Part shown: in pieces, positions 10,935 to 21,150 of the stretch
Layout of the letters: each line of letters starts with the position of its first letter
How positions within the stretch are numbered: position 1 is the first letter of the stretch
Source: Scylla paramamosain
Lineage: Eukaryota > Arthropoda > Malacostraca > Decapoda > Portunidae
Length of the DNA: 64,000 nt
Assembly (NCBI RefSeq): GCF_035594125.1
Contig: NC_087156.1
Location: forward strand, 17,025,497-17,089,496
Reading direction: 5' to 3'
Notes under the pieces: model-generated
What the model saw: the letters and a program-made list of their open reading frames with translations, nothing else
What the model was told of the DNA's origin: nothing
Databases searched by the model: none
Made by a program: the position numbers and the translations under genes

Positions 10935-11026
10935 TCGGGAGGGAAGAAGGGGTTGTGAGAAGGCAAAGGGCAAATTAGTTAAATCTAGAAAGGTAGCTAG
11001 CTCAGGGAAGGTGAGAAATAGCTTAA

Positions 11027-11660
11027 GTGTTTACAAACTGTAGAAGTATTCTGAATAAAATAGACTTGCATAGAGGAATAGCATGTGTAGAGAAATTTGA
11101 TATCATTGCTTTAACTGAAACTTGGTTAGATATGTCAGGAAAAGTATTTAATCCAGAGGTTAAGATAGATGGTTATACATTGTTCTATAAAGATAGGGAA
11201 AACAGGAGAGGAGGAGGCATCATATTATATGGTAGGGACACATTACAGTGTTGTATTGACAGTAGAATTAAAAGAGATAACAAAGCAAAGTCGATATGGG
11301 TAGATATTAAGGAAGGATCGCAGTCAGTAGTACTGGGAGTAGTGTACAGACCACTGACCAGTACAAAGGAAATTAACACCTCACTGTGGCAGGAAATAAA
11401 TAGAGCAGGCAGGTACAGTCAGGTATGTGTGGTAGGAGATTTTAATTTTAGGAATATTGACTGGAGTCTGATGGTGGGTAACAAGGAAGCAGAGGAATTT
11501 CTTAAGGTAATTCAGGATAATTTTTTAAAACAGGTAGTCGTAGAACCTACAAGGGGGAATAATATTCTAGATTTATTTCTTACAGGGAGGAAGTAGTCAC
11601 GCAGGTAGAGGTTGGAGGACAGCTAGGTAACAGTGACCATAGGGAAATTAGATACAATTT
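11027..11660 (+). pseudogene. CR1 ORF2 endonuclease (APE-type), frameshifted
   Basis: APE-like endonuclease that nicks the target DNA. It begins FTNCRSILNK (the Asn motif), then IIALTETWLD (catalytic Glu), VVLGVVYRP, VVGDFNFRNIDW (the GDFN Asp/Asn pair) and, after a one-base deletion near 11585-11592, GNSDHREIRY (the SDH motif). All main catalytic residues can be read across the frameshift. A stop at 11750 and a non-homologous stretch follow. Confidence 0.88.
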
Positions 11661-12125
11661 AGAATGGGAAGAAACTTTTAGAAGCAAAAACACTAGTAAA
11701 ATACCTGACTTTAGGAGAGCAGATTTTGAGGAATTAAAATGGTACCTCTAAGGAGTGAACTGGCAATGGATGCAGGGTAAGGTCAGGTCCGGGACGGAGT
11801 TCAGAGAAATAAGGCTGGATGAGAGAGGTGAAATGAGGCGTGAGGGTGTAGGACAAGAGGAGGGAAGATGTGTCCGGAAGGGGCGGAGGAGAGAGGGATG
11901 GGGAGATATGTGTGACTATGTTGGAATGTCAGGTCATGCTGAAATGAGAGAGGTGAGGTCGAGGTGAGTAGATGAGGGAGTGGAGAGGATGGTAGGGGCC
12001 GAGATGAGTGGATTAGGTGAGGTAAATGTAGATGAATTGTATGAATATTTCATAAAATTCATATAGGTCAGTTAGCAAATATCCCGTATAGGGCAGTAAG
12101 ATCACAGAAAAATTACCCTAAATGG

Positions 12126-13281
12126 ATGACTGCTAGGTTAAAACATTATATAGGGCATAAGAGAAGTATATATAAGAGATTAAGGGCAGGTGAAGAAGTT
12201 TTAAGGTCACAGTATAATGAATTAGTTAGAACAGTCAGGATGTTAATGAGGAAAGCTAAGGGCAATTATGAGTTAAAGGTAGCCAGCCAGGTGAAGACGG
12301 ACCCCAAGGGATTTTATCAGGTATACAGGACGAAGAATAAGGATACTATAGGTCCATTAAAGTCAGCAGATGGGGAGCTGGTCAGTTCTGGGGAGATTAG
12401 TAAAATTCTGGATAAGTATTTTTTAACTGTCTTCACCCAGGAAAACATGCAGGATATGCCAGATAGTGAACAGGTGTTTAGAGCAGATGAGAATGAGAAG
12501 CTGACAGGTATTTCCATAACTATGGAGATAGTGGAACAGGAGATAGATAGGCTAAAAAAATTTAAGACACCAGGACTAGATGAAATATATCCCAGAGTAC
12601 TTAAGGAATGCAAAGAGATTATTAGTGAGACATTAGTTTCTGTCTTTAGGAAATCACTTGAGTCGGGTGAGGTACCAGTAATGCGGAGGCAGGCTAATGT
12701 AGTATCCATCTTTAAGAAAGGAGATAAAACTTTAGCGTCTAACTATTGACCTGTCAGCTTAACTTCAGTTGTAGGTAAAATGTTAGCGTTAATAATAGCG
12801 AGGAACATTAGGGAACATTTAGACAAACACAACTTGATAAATCAGTCACAGCATGGCTTCACAAAGGGGAAGTCTTGCCTGACAAACTTGTTAAGTTTTT
12901 ACAGTAAAAGTGTATGAGGCGGTAGATAATGGTGATAGTTATGATATCTTATATCTGGACTTTAGTAAAGCATTTGACAAGGTACCCCATCAAAGGCTCC
13001 TGAGAAAGGTTAGGGCACATGGGATAGATGGGAAGGTGTTAGGCTGGATAGGGTCATGGCTTAGCGACAGGCGACAAAGAGTTGTAATAAATAGCTCGAA
13101 ATCTGAGTGGGGTCATGTAATTAGTGGGGTGCCACAGGGATCATTGTTATTTCTAATATATATCAATGACTTGGATAGTGGAATTAGTAGTGATGTTAGT
13201 AAATTTGCGGATGACGCAAAGATAGGTAGATTAATTAGGTCTGAATCGGATGCCATCGCCTTGCAGGCAGATTATCTTTAG
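12126..13281 (+). pseudogene. CR1 ORF2 reverse transcriptase, two breaks
   Basis: RT fingers and palm. KTPGLDEIYPRVLKE is the region before motif 1; ANVVSIFKKGDKTLASNY then a TGA at 12747-12749 stands in for the usual YRPVSL. Reading resumes with SLTSVVGKM and NQSQHGFTKGKSCLTNLL, then a break near 12900, then ILYLDFSKAFDKVPH (motif A, catalytic Asp), ISGVPQGSLLFLIYIND (motif B) and SKFADDAKIG (motif C, FADD). It stops at 13279-13281. Between VPQGS and IYIND one expects about four more residues, so a small deletion is likely. Confidence 0.9.
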
Positions 13282-13366
13282 ATAGAATGAATAAATGGAC
13301 TGACAGATGGCAAATGCAATATCAATAAGTGCAAAGTACTTAGCGTAGGTAGAGGAAACCCATACA

Positions 13367-14004
13367 GTGGGTTTCCACTGTATGGTAAGCACAGGGTATG
13401 AGAAAGATTTAGGAGTTATAGTTAGCTCTGAACTCTGTCTTGGGAAACAATGCATAGAGGCCAGAAACAGGGCAAATAGGGTACTAGGATTAATTTTTAG
13501 GAGTGTTAAAAGTAGAAGGCCGGAAGTATTAAAGTTATACTTGGCGCTGGTCAGACCTCATCTAGACTACGCTGTGCAGTTCTGGTCCCCACATTACAGG
13601 AAAGATATAGGTCTATTAGAATCAGTAAAGAGGAGAATGACTAAAAGGATACAGGGGATAAGGAGTATTCCTTACGAGGTGAGATTGAAGTTGTTGCATT
13701 TACATTCTTTAGAGAGATGTAGGTTAAGAGGGGACCTGATAAAAGTCTTTAAGTGGTATAAGGGTTATAACAAGGGGGATGTAAGCAAAATTCTTAGGAT
13801 CAGCAACCAGGGTAGAACAAGAAATAACGAGTTCAAGCTTAAAAAATTTAGGTTTAGGAAGGAGATAGGAAAAAAATTGGTTCTCAAATAGAGTGGTAGA
13901 TGAGTGGAACGGACTCAGTAATCATGTTGTTAGTTCTAGGACACTAGAGAGCTTTAAGAAAAGATTAGACAGGTTTATGGATGGGGATAATAGATGGAAG
14001 TAGG
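13367..14004 (+). pseudogene. CR1 ORF2 C-terminal region
   Basis: Continues the RT thumb and C-terminal region: KDLGVIVSSELCLGKQC, VRPHLDYAVQFWSPHYRKD, IQGIRSIPYEVRLKLL. After a frameshift near 13870-13885 it ends with NRVVDEWNGLSNHVV and LDRFMDGDNRWK. These are standard tail motifs of CR1-type ORF2. Confidence 0.88.
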
Positions 14005-14938
14005 TAGGTATATTTCATACAGGGACTGCCACGTGTAAGCATAGTTGCTTCTTGCAGCTTCCCTTATTTCTTATGTTCTTATGGTGATGTGAGTGTGAGT
14101 ACTAAGCAGCAGCTCTTTAACATTTTAATTTAAAGTTACTGGAGAGTGTTGGTTGTATAGTAGCTCTATTTTGAGTAGAAATGTTTGACAGGGACTACAG
14201 GAAGTGTAGGAAGAAGGTAACACGTAGCTGCAGAGTAGCTTGTGAAAGGTGTTATGATTGATATGATGTTGAGTCTGTTTGGCAAAGGCTAAATGGGGTA
14301 GGGGACGGGATTCAGTTCTGGTGTGAATGTTAGCTGCTACATACCGTCGGCTGCTATGTACCGGCTCCTGTGTACCACTGCTTTGGCTTATATGTACCAC
14401 TGCAGGGCTGCTATGTACCGAGTCTTATGTACCACTGCTTTGGCTTGTATGTGCCAAACAAGGCTGCTATATACCAGCTACCAAGTAGGGAGGTAAAAAA
14501 TAATATTGTAAGGAATAAATTAAAAACAAGTAATAAAAAAGTAATAAAACTGCATTAAAAGATAAGACAAAAGCATAAAAAATTAAAACTATCGTCAACC
14601 AATAATATCAATAAAGTTCATCATACATTGACTTAATACAAGCTTAGTCCTCAGCATGATCCATAAGTTCAGCGCACAGGTTTAGAAATGTTTTGGTTTG
14701 TGTGTGTGTGTTTTTTCTCTCTCTCAGTAGTTGCATGGGTTTTCAAGGATGTTTTTACTGTTCTAGTGACAGATTAACATAATTTCTACATCTCTAACAG
14801 GAAAAACACGCCTTTAAAAGGCTGTAATTGAAGCTTTTTAAAGTTTTTTTTCTTTTACAGTTCTATTAACAGATCTACAACATATCTACTTTATTAACTT
14901 GAGAAACACCCTTCAAAAAACTGGTAATCATCTTTGTG

Positions 14939-14940
<2 letters not shown>

Positions 14941-14978
<38 letters not shown>
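14941..14978. repeat. (GA)n microsatellite
   Basis: About 19 GA units inside the dispersed repeat. The aligned place in copy 2 (27766-27797) is also a GA array. Confidence 0.95.
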
Positions 14979-14981
<3 letters not shown>

Positions 14982-16729
14982 CATTTTAGTTGAGCCTATC
15001 CTGCGCTCGTTTGTTTGCTATGGTGACACGGTGCAGCAGTGAGTAATATTTCCGTTCATAATTATGTAGCGGATGTGGAGTGGGGAAAGGGAAGTGAGGA
15101 TATTATTTGACATGTTGTTTGATAATATGTGAACTTTTGTGTGTATGTTTGTAGGTCTGGTTGAAGGACCAGTAACAGGTGGCGCTGGGGAAGGAGGGCA
15201 GTGGCTGGCTGGCGTGTTTTCGTCAGCACTGGTCAGTCTTGCCCCACACGCTCTATTAACCAGTGTTCCCGTATTTCGGCAGCTTCTCCCTGCATCGAGC
15301 ACCGCCGAGCAGCACCAGAGAGGCACGAGTATGTAAGGTTAGTCCAGTGTTGCCAGCCATTTCTTAGTCAACCACACCTTCCTCCTCCTTGTAGTGTTTT
15401 GTACTCGTTTATTTAGGTTTAATTACTCGTTTTTTTAGGTATTTTTTGAGGTTGATTTATTTTTAGAATTTTTTTTTTTTACATTTGAGTCTGGAAACAG
15501 ATGGATATTTAGAGAAATATTGAAAGTTCGTCAATATGTAAACAAGCTGTCAGCTTAGGTAGAGGTCGGGTGTCAGTGTTTTCAACCTTTTATTTCTCTC
15601 ACTTATTGTAAGCCAAACATATCACAAGATGGAGCCATATGTCTAGCCTTCATATATGCTGGTCAGATATATCCGCCATTGCCTGGTTTTGTTGTCATGA
15701 ATTGAGGTAACATGGCGGCCGGCTCCCCCATTGAGGTCGCCGCCAAGGGCTGCCATGATACATTGTTGCCTGTGCCAACTTGTGGGTTCCAATATTTTTT
15801 ACTATTTTTCTGAATGACTTTATTTGACTTGTATAGTAAGATTTTATGGTTTCTAAAAATATTTTGTTGCTTTTGAAGTGTTTTTCTTGCTTCAGTTAAG
15901 TAAATATGCTGAATTTGCTGTTGTTTTATGCGTAAATAAAGGGCGGCTTATACGGTTATTTTTACCCAACCCGATTCTTAGCTTTTTTTATTTGAGTTTT
16001 TAATGAAGATTTTATTGCTTGATAAAATCGTGTATGATATTTGAAGTGTTTTGCGTTCTTGTTGAGTTAAGTATGTGGACTTTGAATAGGCTTATGGTCC
16101 CGTTAAAAGTGGTGATTTTGTTATTTTTTTTTTATATGTTTATTCCTCTATTTTAGCTTGTAACTAACTTTGCAATGCTTGAAACAATAGTTCAGATTTT
16201 TCAAGGTGTTTTTTACATGTGTAAAGTGAAATGGGTGGACTTTTCAGTGTTTTTAATGGTGTCAAAGGTTCCAACACTTTTCCATATTTCATATTAATAT
16301 ATCTTTACAACTGCTCAGGCTGGAGATGTTTTGATATTGTGAATATTAATTAAAGTAACTGTCAAGTCAGAATATATAAGGCATTCGAGCCTAGCTTTAT
16401 TTTTTGTATGGGTCAATTTCAAAATGAAATATGTTATGTAAGTAATCCAGTGGGCTGGCAGCAGTTCGCCTGTGACGTCATCAGATGTCCGGGACTCGCT
16501 CATCCCGTGTCTCCTCGTCAGTATTTACCGTAAATTCCAGTGTTTTCCAGGTGTTTCCAGCTGTTTCCAAAATCAGGTGTGTAGGTGGTATTAGTAGAAG
16601 GAGAAAAATTTGAGAAATGGAAGAGGAGGAAATAAATAAGGAGAAATGGAGGAGGAGGAGGAGGAGGTATAATAGGTAAATACCAAGAAGACAACATTTA
16701 GCTTAGTTTCCCTTCCTGCCCTTCCTTTC

Positions 16730-17720
16730 TCTATAATACTTTCTGTGTTTTGGATGTTTTAAGTGTTTTTAGGTGTATTTAGGTGTTATGAGATGTTTTG
16801 AATATGTTTCGGAGGTGTTTAGGTGTGCTTAGGATGTGTATTTGGTGTTACCTGTGTGTTTTGGGTGAATTTATAGTGTTTTAAGTGGGTTATAGGATGT
16901 TTATGTGTATTTTTCATCTTATGGGATGTTTTAAGTATATTTGGAGTGTTTTGCTGCGTTTTGGGTGTGTTTGGGGGTATATTGCGGTGAGTTTGTTTTG
17001 GGTTTATTTTGGGTGTTTAAAGTTTTTTTTTTTTGATGAATTTGGGTGTGTGTGGGGTCTTTTGGGTGTATTTGAGTATGTGGTGTGTATTGGGTGCGTT
17101 TTGGTGTGTTTTGGGCATATTCGGTGGTGTGGGGTGTTTTTTGGTGTGTGAATGAATTTTGGAGTGTTTAGGGTGATGAGAGTGTTTTGTGTGTGTGTGG
17201 GTAAATTTTATGAATATTCTATGGTGTTGTGTGGTATTTTGGGTGTGTTTTGGATGTTTTAGCATATTTTGGTTGTCTTGGGTGAGTTTTGTGGGTGTAT
17301 TTTTGAATGTTTTGGATGTTTTTAGTGTTATTTGGGTATGTTTGGGTGAGATTTTTGGGTATTTTGAGGTGATGACTGTTTTGGATGGTTAATATGTGTT
17401 TTGAGTGAGTTTTGTGAGTATATTTGGGTGTTGTAAGGTGTTTTTAGTGTGTTTTGAATGTTTTAAGTGTGTTTTATGTATGATTGAATGAGTTTTGTCA
17501 TATTTAGGTGTGTTTTGAGTGTGTTTTTAATGTCTTGGGTGTGTCTGGGTGAGTTTTGTTAGGGATGTTTTGATTGTTTTGGGATGTTTTTATTTTTTTT
17601 TATTTTATTTTATTTTTTTTTGTTGTATTTAAGGATGTTTTGAATGTGGTTTGGGTGCATTTGGGTGAACTTTGTGGATATCTTGGTGTGTTGTGAGTGT
17701 GTTTTGAGGTATTTTGGCCA
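16730..17720. repeat. G/T-rich degenerate minisatellite
   Basis: About 1 kb built of variants of GTGTTTTGGGTGTGTTTGGG with spacing of roughly 16-24 bp. The plus strand is strongly depleted of C and A. The second copy lies at 28440-29800. Chance open frames rich in F, G, V and W arise from it and are not genes. Confidence 0.85.
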
Positions 17721-17776
17721 CACATGCCCCCCCGTAACCTAAATAACGTATCTTAAACACCAGAACCTCACCAGGT

Positions 17777-17882
17777 TTGTGAATGCTCTATTGCTATTGT
17801 GTTCTAAATAGATATAAGCTTAAGTAGTCTCCAATGTAAACTAAATTGTGTTCTGATTACATGCAATCTGGAGCTGCATTCC
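17777..17882. repeat. 107-bp block shared with 3916-4022
   Basis: GTGAATGCTCTATTGCTATT to ATCTGGAGCTGCATTCC, nearly identical to 3916-4022. It ends exactly where the LINE A 5' end starts. Confidence 0.85.
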
Positions 17883-19936
17883 ATTACTCCCAGTGAGGTC
17901 TAAAGCACTGTTCAGGGGGTGCTGTGAACTTATCATTAAACTCAGCTGTGACCTCACTGAACGTTTCCCTTTATGTCTCACAACACAAGGGGGCAGTCAC
18001 AGCCTGCCCTCTAAAGACAACTCTTTTCCTCCACACAAAACTACAAGCACCTAATAACATGCACACCCTTTACTCAAAAATTTCAAAATTATAATGGCGA
18101 CTCCTACACCAGCCTTGGAGTCCCCATCTGGGGAGGGGGCCATAAATGTCCCCAGGTCGGACTGCCTATCTGTCGACGATCCTAAGTGTCTTGACGCTCC
18201 CCTCAACTTTTTTTTTCATTAACTTCTGCAACATTCGTGGTCTAAGATCTAATTTTCAATCTGTAGAACACCACCTCTCCTCTTCTAAACCTCATCTTCT
18301 TTTCCTCACTGAAACTCGGGTGTCTGAGGCAACTGACAGTAGCCCCTTTTCTGTTCCCTCCTACTTTCTCTATCCTCATTTTTTATCCAAAGCTGGATGT
18401 TGTGTTTATGTGCGCAATGCTCTCGTGCCCATGCTCTTGAATCTTCGAGTTTTCCACCATCTGGCTACGACTACAGAGTCACTCTCAAACTAAATTTATC
18501 TGTGCTGTATACCTATCACTGAACTCCTCTGACTATAAGAAATTCTTTGACTACTTAACTTCCAAAGTGGAGCACATTCTGACCCTCTTCCGTTTTGCAG
18601 AGATCTCCATTCTTGGAGACTTCAATGTTCACCACCAGCTTTGGCTTTCCTCTCCCTTCACTGACTATCCTGGTGAACTAACCTTCAACTTTGCAATCCT
18701 CCACGACCTAGAGCAATTGGTGCAACACCCTACTCGCCCAACATTCTTGACCTTTTCCTGACCTCTAATCCTTCTGCTTATGGTGTCACCCTTTCTTCTC
18801 CATTGGGCTCCTCCGATCACAACCTCATATCTGTATCTTGTCCTATTGCTCCAATCCCTCCTCAGGATCCCCCTAGGTCAAGGTGCCTCTGGCATTTTGT
18901 CTCTGCTAGTTGGGGGGACCTGAGGATGTATTTTGCTGATTTTCCATGGAATGACTACTGCTTCCGTGTCAGAAGCTCATCTTTGTGTGCTGAGCACATA
19001 ACAGAGATGATAGTGTCTGGCATGGAGGCGTACATTCCTCACTCTTTTTCTTGACCTAAACCTTCCAAACCTTGGTTTAACACAGCTTGTTCTCGTGCTA
19101 TCCATGATAGAGAGGTGGCCCATAAAAGGTACATAAGCCTTCTATCACCAGAATCTCCTGCACTTTATATTTCTGCCTGGAACCATGCCAAGTCTGTTCT
19201 CCAACTAGCCAAAAACTTTATTAACAGAAAGTGTCAAAACCTTTCAAGATCTAACTCTCCTTGTAACTTCTGGCATCTAGCTGAAAATATCTCCAATAAC
19301 TTTGCGTCTTCTTCTTTCCCTCCTTTATTTCAACCAGATGGCACCACTGGTATCACATCTATTTCTAAAGCTGAACTTTTTGCTCAAACCTTTGCTAAAA
19401 ACTTTACCTTGGACAATTCTGGACTTGTTCCTCCCTCTCCTCCACCCTCTGACTACTTCATGCTACCTATTAAAATTCTTCACAATGATGTTTTCCATCC
19501 CCTTGCTGGCCTAAACCCTCGGAAGGCTTATGGACCTGATGGGGTCCCTCCTATTGTTCTCTGAAACTGTGCCTCCATGCTTGCACCTTGCCTAGTCAAA
19601 CTCTTTCAGCTCTGTCTGTCAACATCTACCTTTCCTTCTTGCTACAGGTTTGCCTACATTCAGCCTGTTCCTAAAAAGGGTAACCGTTCTAATCCCTCAA
19701 ACTACTGTCCTATTGGTTTAATTTCCTGCCTATCTAAAGCTTTTGAATCTATCCTGAACAGGAAGATTCTTAAACATCTATCACTTCACAACCTTCTATC
19801 TGATCGCCAGTATGGGTTCCATCAAGGCCACTCTACTGGTGATCTTCTGGCTTTCCTTACTGAGTCTTGGTCATCCTCTTTTAGAGATTTTGGTGAAACT
19901 TTTGCTGTTGCCTTGGACATATCAAAAGCTTTTGAT
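17883..19936 (+). mobile_element. LINE A, copy 4 (5' end to mid-RT)
   Basis: Starts with the 5' UTR (17883-18190; compare copy 3 at 7598-7903) and covers the EN domain and the RT up to motif A, where it breaks off at AAAGCTTTTGATA. The 3' half is missing and is replaced by an inverted piece of intron-like sequence (19937-20080). Confidence 0.88.
18205..19936 (+). pseudogene. LINE A ORF2: endonuclease and start of RT, broken
   Basis: EN domain: INFCNIRGLRSNFQSVEHHL (N-terminal Asn motif), LLFLTETRVS (Glu motif), SILGDFNVHHQLWLS (GDFN motif), [10 protein letters not shown] (SDH motif). The RT part follows: LNPRKAYGPDGVPPIVL, YIQPVPKKGNRSNPSNYCPI, DRQYGFHQGHSTGDLLAFL, VALDISKAF (motif A). Frameshifts near 18480-18500 and 18750, and stops at 19054 and 19564, break the frame. 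The CR1-like linker helix is absent. Confidence 0.88.
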
Positions 19937-20545
19937 AGCTTCTGCTAACCTCTGCCTTTTCACAACTCCCCCCAGTTGTGAAAAGGCAGAGGTTAGCAGA
20001 ACATGAGCCAAAGATACTTAAACCACAAAAGAAACAGACAAACCTCATCTATATTTAAGGAAAGTGCTCTTTTCTGGAGTCATTTTGGTGTCTTGAGTCA
20101 TCCACGTTTATCACCAGTAAGCCTGCCCTTGGGGGAGAACGTATGTGAGGCCCATGTGTCCGCACCTCTCATGGAAAATCTGTGCATCTGTGCCAATGAC
20201 TTCTCAGTCTTCCTTGACAGAACCACTTGTATATATATATATATATGATGATAAGCACAGCCATCACATGTACACAATTGCCCAGAGTGATTATGTCATA
20301 AAGTGTAGTGAGTTTCATGTGTATAACTTGAATAGGAACTGATATATGAGAGAGTCATTTCCATAAACTGATATGTGAGTTTCATGAATTGTTGTATGAA
20401 CTAGTGAGCTTTAACTGGGGATGTGATAGGTGGAGGTATTCTTTTACTGATAATGATTCTTTCTCACACACAAACACTTCCCTTAGATTCTTACACTCCT
20501 GTTTCCTCAGCACAAGCATAAACAATTAGCCTTTAAACACACATC
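19937..20545. repeat. Duplicated intron segment, copy 2, with inverted left end
   Basis: 19941-19966 (GCTAACCTCTGCCTTTTCAC plus AACT) and 19974-19998 form a hairpin with 24-bp arms. 19974-20080 is the reverse complement of 7058-7160, and 20090-20545 runs in the same direction as 7165-7600. A (TA)n of about 9 units (20231-20247) is added. It sits in the putative intron of the LDLR-type gene. Confidence 0.8.
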
Positions 20546-20657
20546 ATCACAAAACCTCATCATTTCTAGATACCACTGTTATTGTGCTCCCCTCAGTGGT
20601 ATCAATGAGGATGCATCAATGGTGGATACTCTGCCTTAAGGACTCCTCCCTTGGCCA

Positions 20658-20990
20658 GTGTTTGGTTCACCCAGCAGCAGCACCAGCAGCAGTCAGAAGA
20701 TGGTGATTGAGGTGTCGAGTCCCCAAGCTGGCATGGTGCTAGGTGTTGTTCTGGACTCTCTGGTAGTTCTTGACCTTGCTTTTACTCCCTTATGTTGTAG
20801 GGTCTTGCTATGGATGTGTGTGGATGTACTGTGCCTAAGCTGAGGTGTAGTAAGGTGGTTCATGAAACTTACTTTCCAGTAGCAGCTAACAGGGCTAAGA
20901 GTGTGAATGATGTGTGTGTGTGTGATGCTTTGTCTAGGTCATCCTATGTTGGACTGCCAGTCTGGTATATAGATAGATAGATACTGAACC
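20658..20990 (+). pseudogene. Possible damaged YWTD exon(s) of the LDLR-type gene
   Basis: The acceptor CTTGGCCAG is followed by T-GTT-TGG-TTC-ACC. Joined to the phase-2 end of exon 6738-6887 this gives ATAVNAIDGVWFTQ, close to the propeller pattern LAVDxxGxLYWTD. That frame stops at a TGA (20709-20711). In the next frame KMVIEVSS...VVLDSLVVLDLAFTP again resembles a propeller repeat. After another AG (20801) GLAMDVCGCTVP resembles the next one. The pieces cannot be joined in one frame, so this is either a decayed exon, a sequencing error or unrecognised small introns. Weak but non-random. Confidence 0.4.
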
Positions 20991-21036
20991 TTAGTCATGT
21001 TGAGACCCATGTATCATTTTCTCACTTAAATATTGC

Positions 21037-21062
21037 ATATATTATTATTATTATTATTATTA

Positions 21063-21105
<43 letters not shown>

Positions 21106-21150
21106 CATTATTATTATCATTATTATTATTATTATTATTATTATTTTTTT
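21037..21150. repeat. (ATT)n microsatellite
   Basis: About 35 ATT units with a few GTT and ATC variants, then a T-rich stretch. It adjoins the 3' end of the reverse LINE A copy and may have grown from its tail. Confidence 0.95.

Larger units (their letters stand above)
9950..14082 (+). mobile_element. CR1-clade LINE, nearly full length
   Basis: About 4.1 kb with ORF1 (SGNH esterase), ORF2 endonuclease, RT and C-terminal region in order. It ends in two TTCTTATG units (14065-14082) instead of poly-A, as in CR1/L2-type LINEs. The host repeat continues on both sides: GATGAATCAGAACCCAAA at 9928 and GTGAGTACTAAGC at 14094 correspond to adjacent sequence at 26828-26882 in copy 2. It is inactive: ORF1 has an in-frame stop, ORF2 several frameshifts and stops, and 11755-12060 does not align with the expected EN-RT linker. 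Confidence 0.92.
14083..17776. repeat. Dispersed repeat copy 1, right part
   Basis: Matches 26870-29846 block by block: GGAGAGTGTTGGTTGTATAG, the GCTGCTATGTACCGGCTCCT repeats near 14350-14480, GTGACACGGTGCAGCAGTGA (15021), CCGTATTTCGGCAGCTTCTC (15269), GTGTTTCCAGCTGTTTCC (16551) and the terminal CACCAGAACCTCACCAG. The block 15302-16417 is absent from copy 2, so it was either gained here or lost there. No credible ORF. Confidence 0.8.

Noticed and set aside
16885..17392. Frames rich in F, G, V, W resembling membrane proteins
   Set aside because: They arise from the G/T-rich minisatellite; the period and strand bias explain them.
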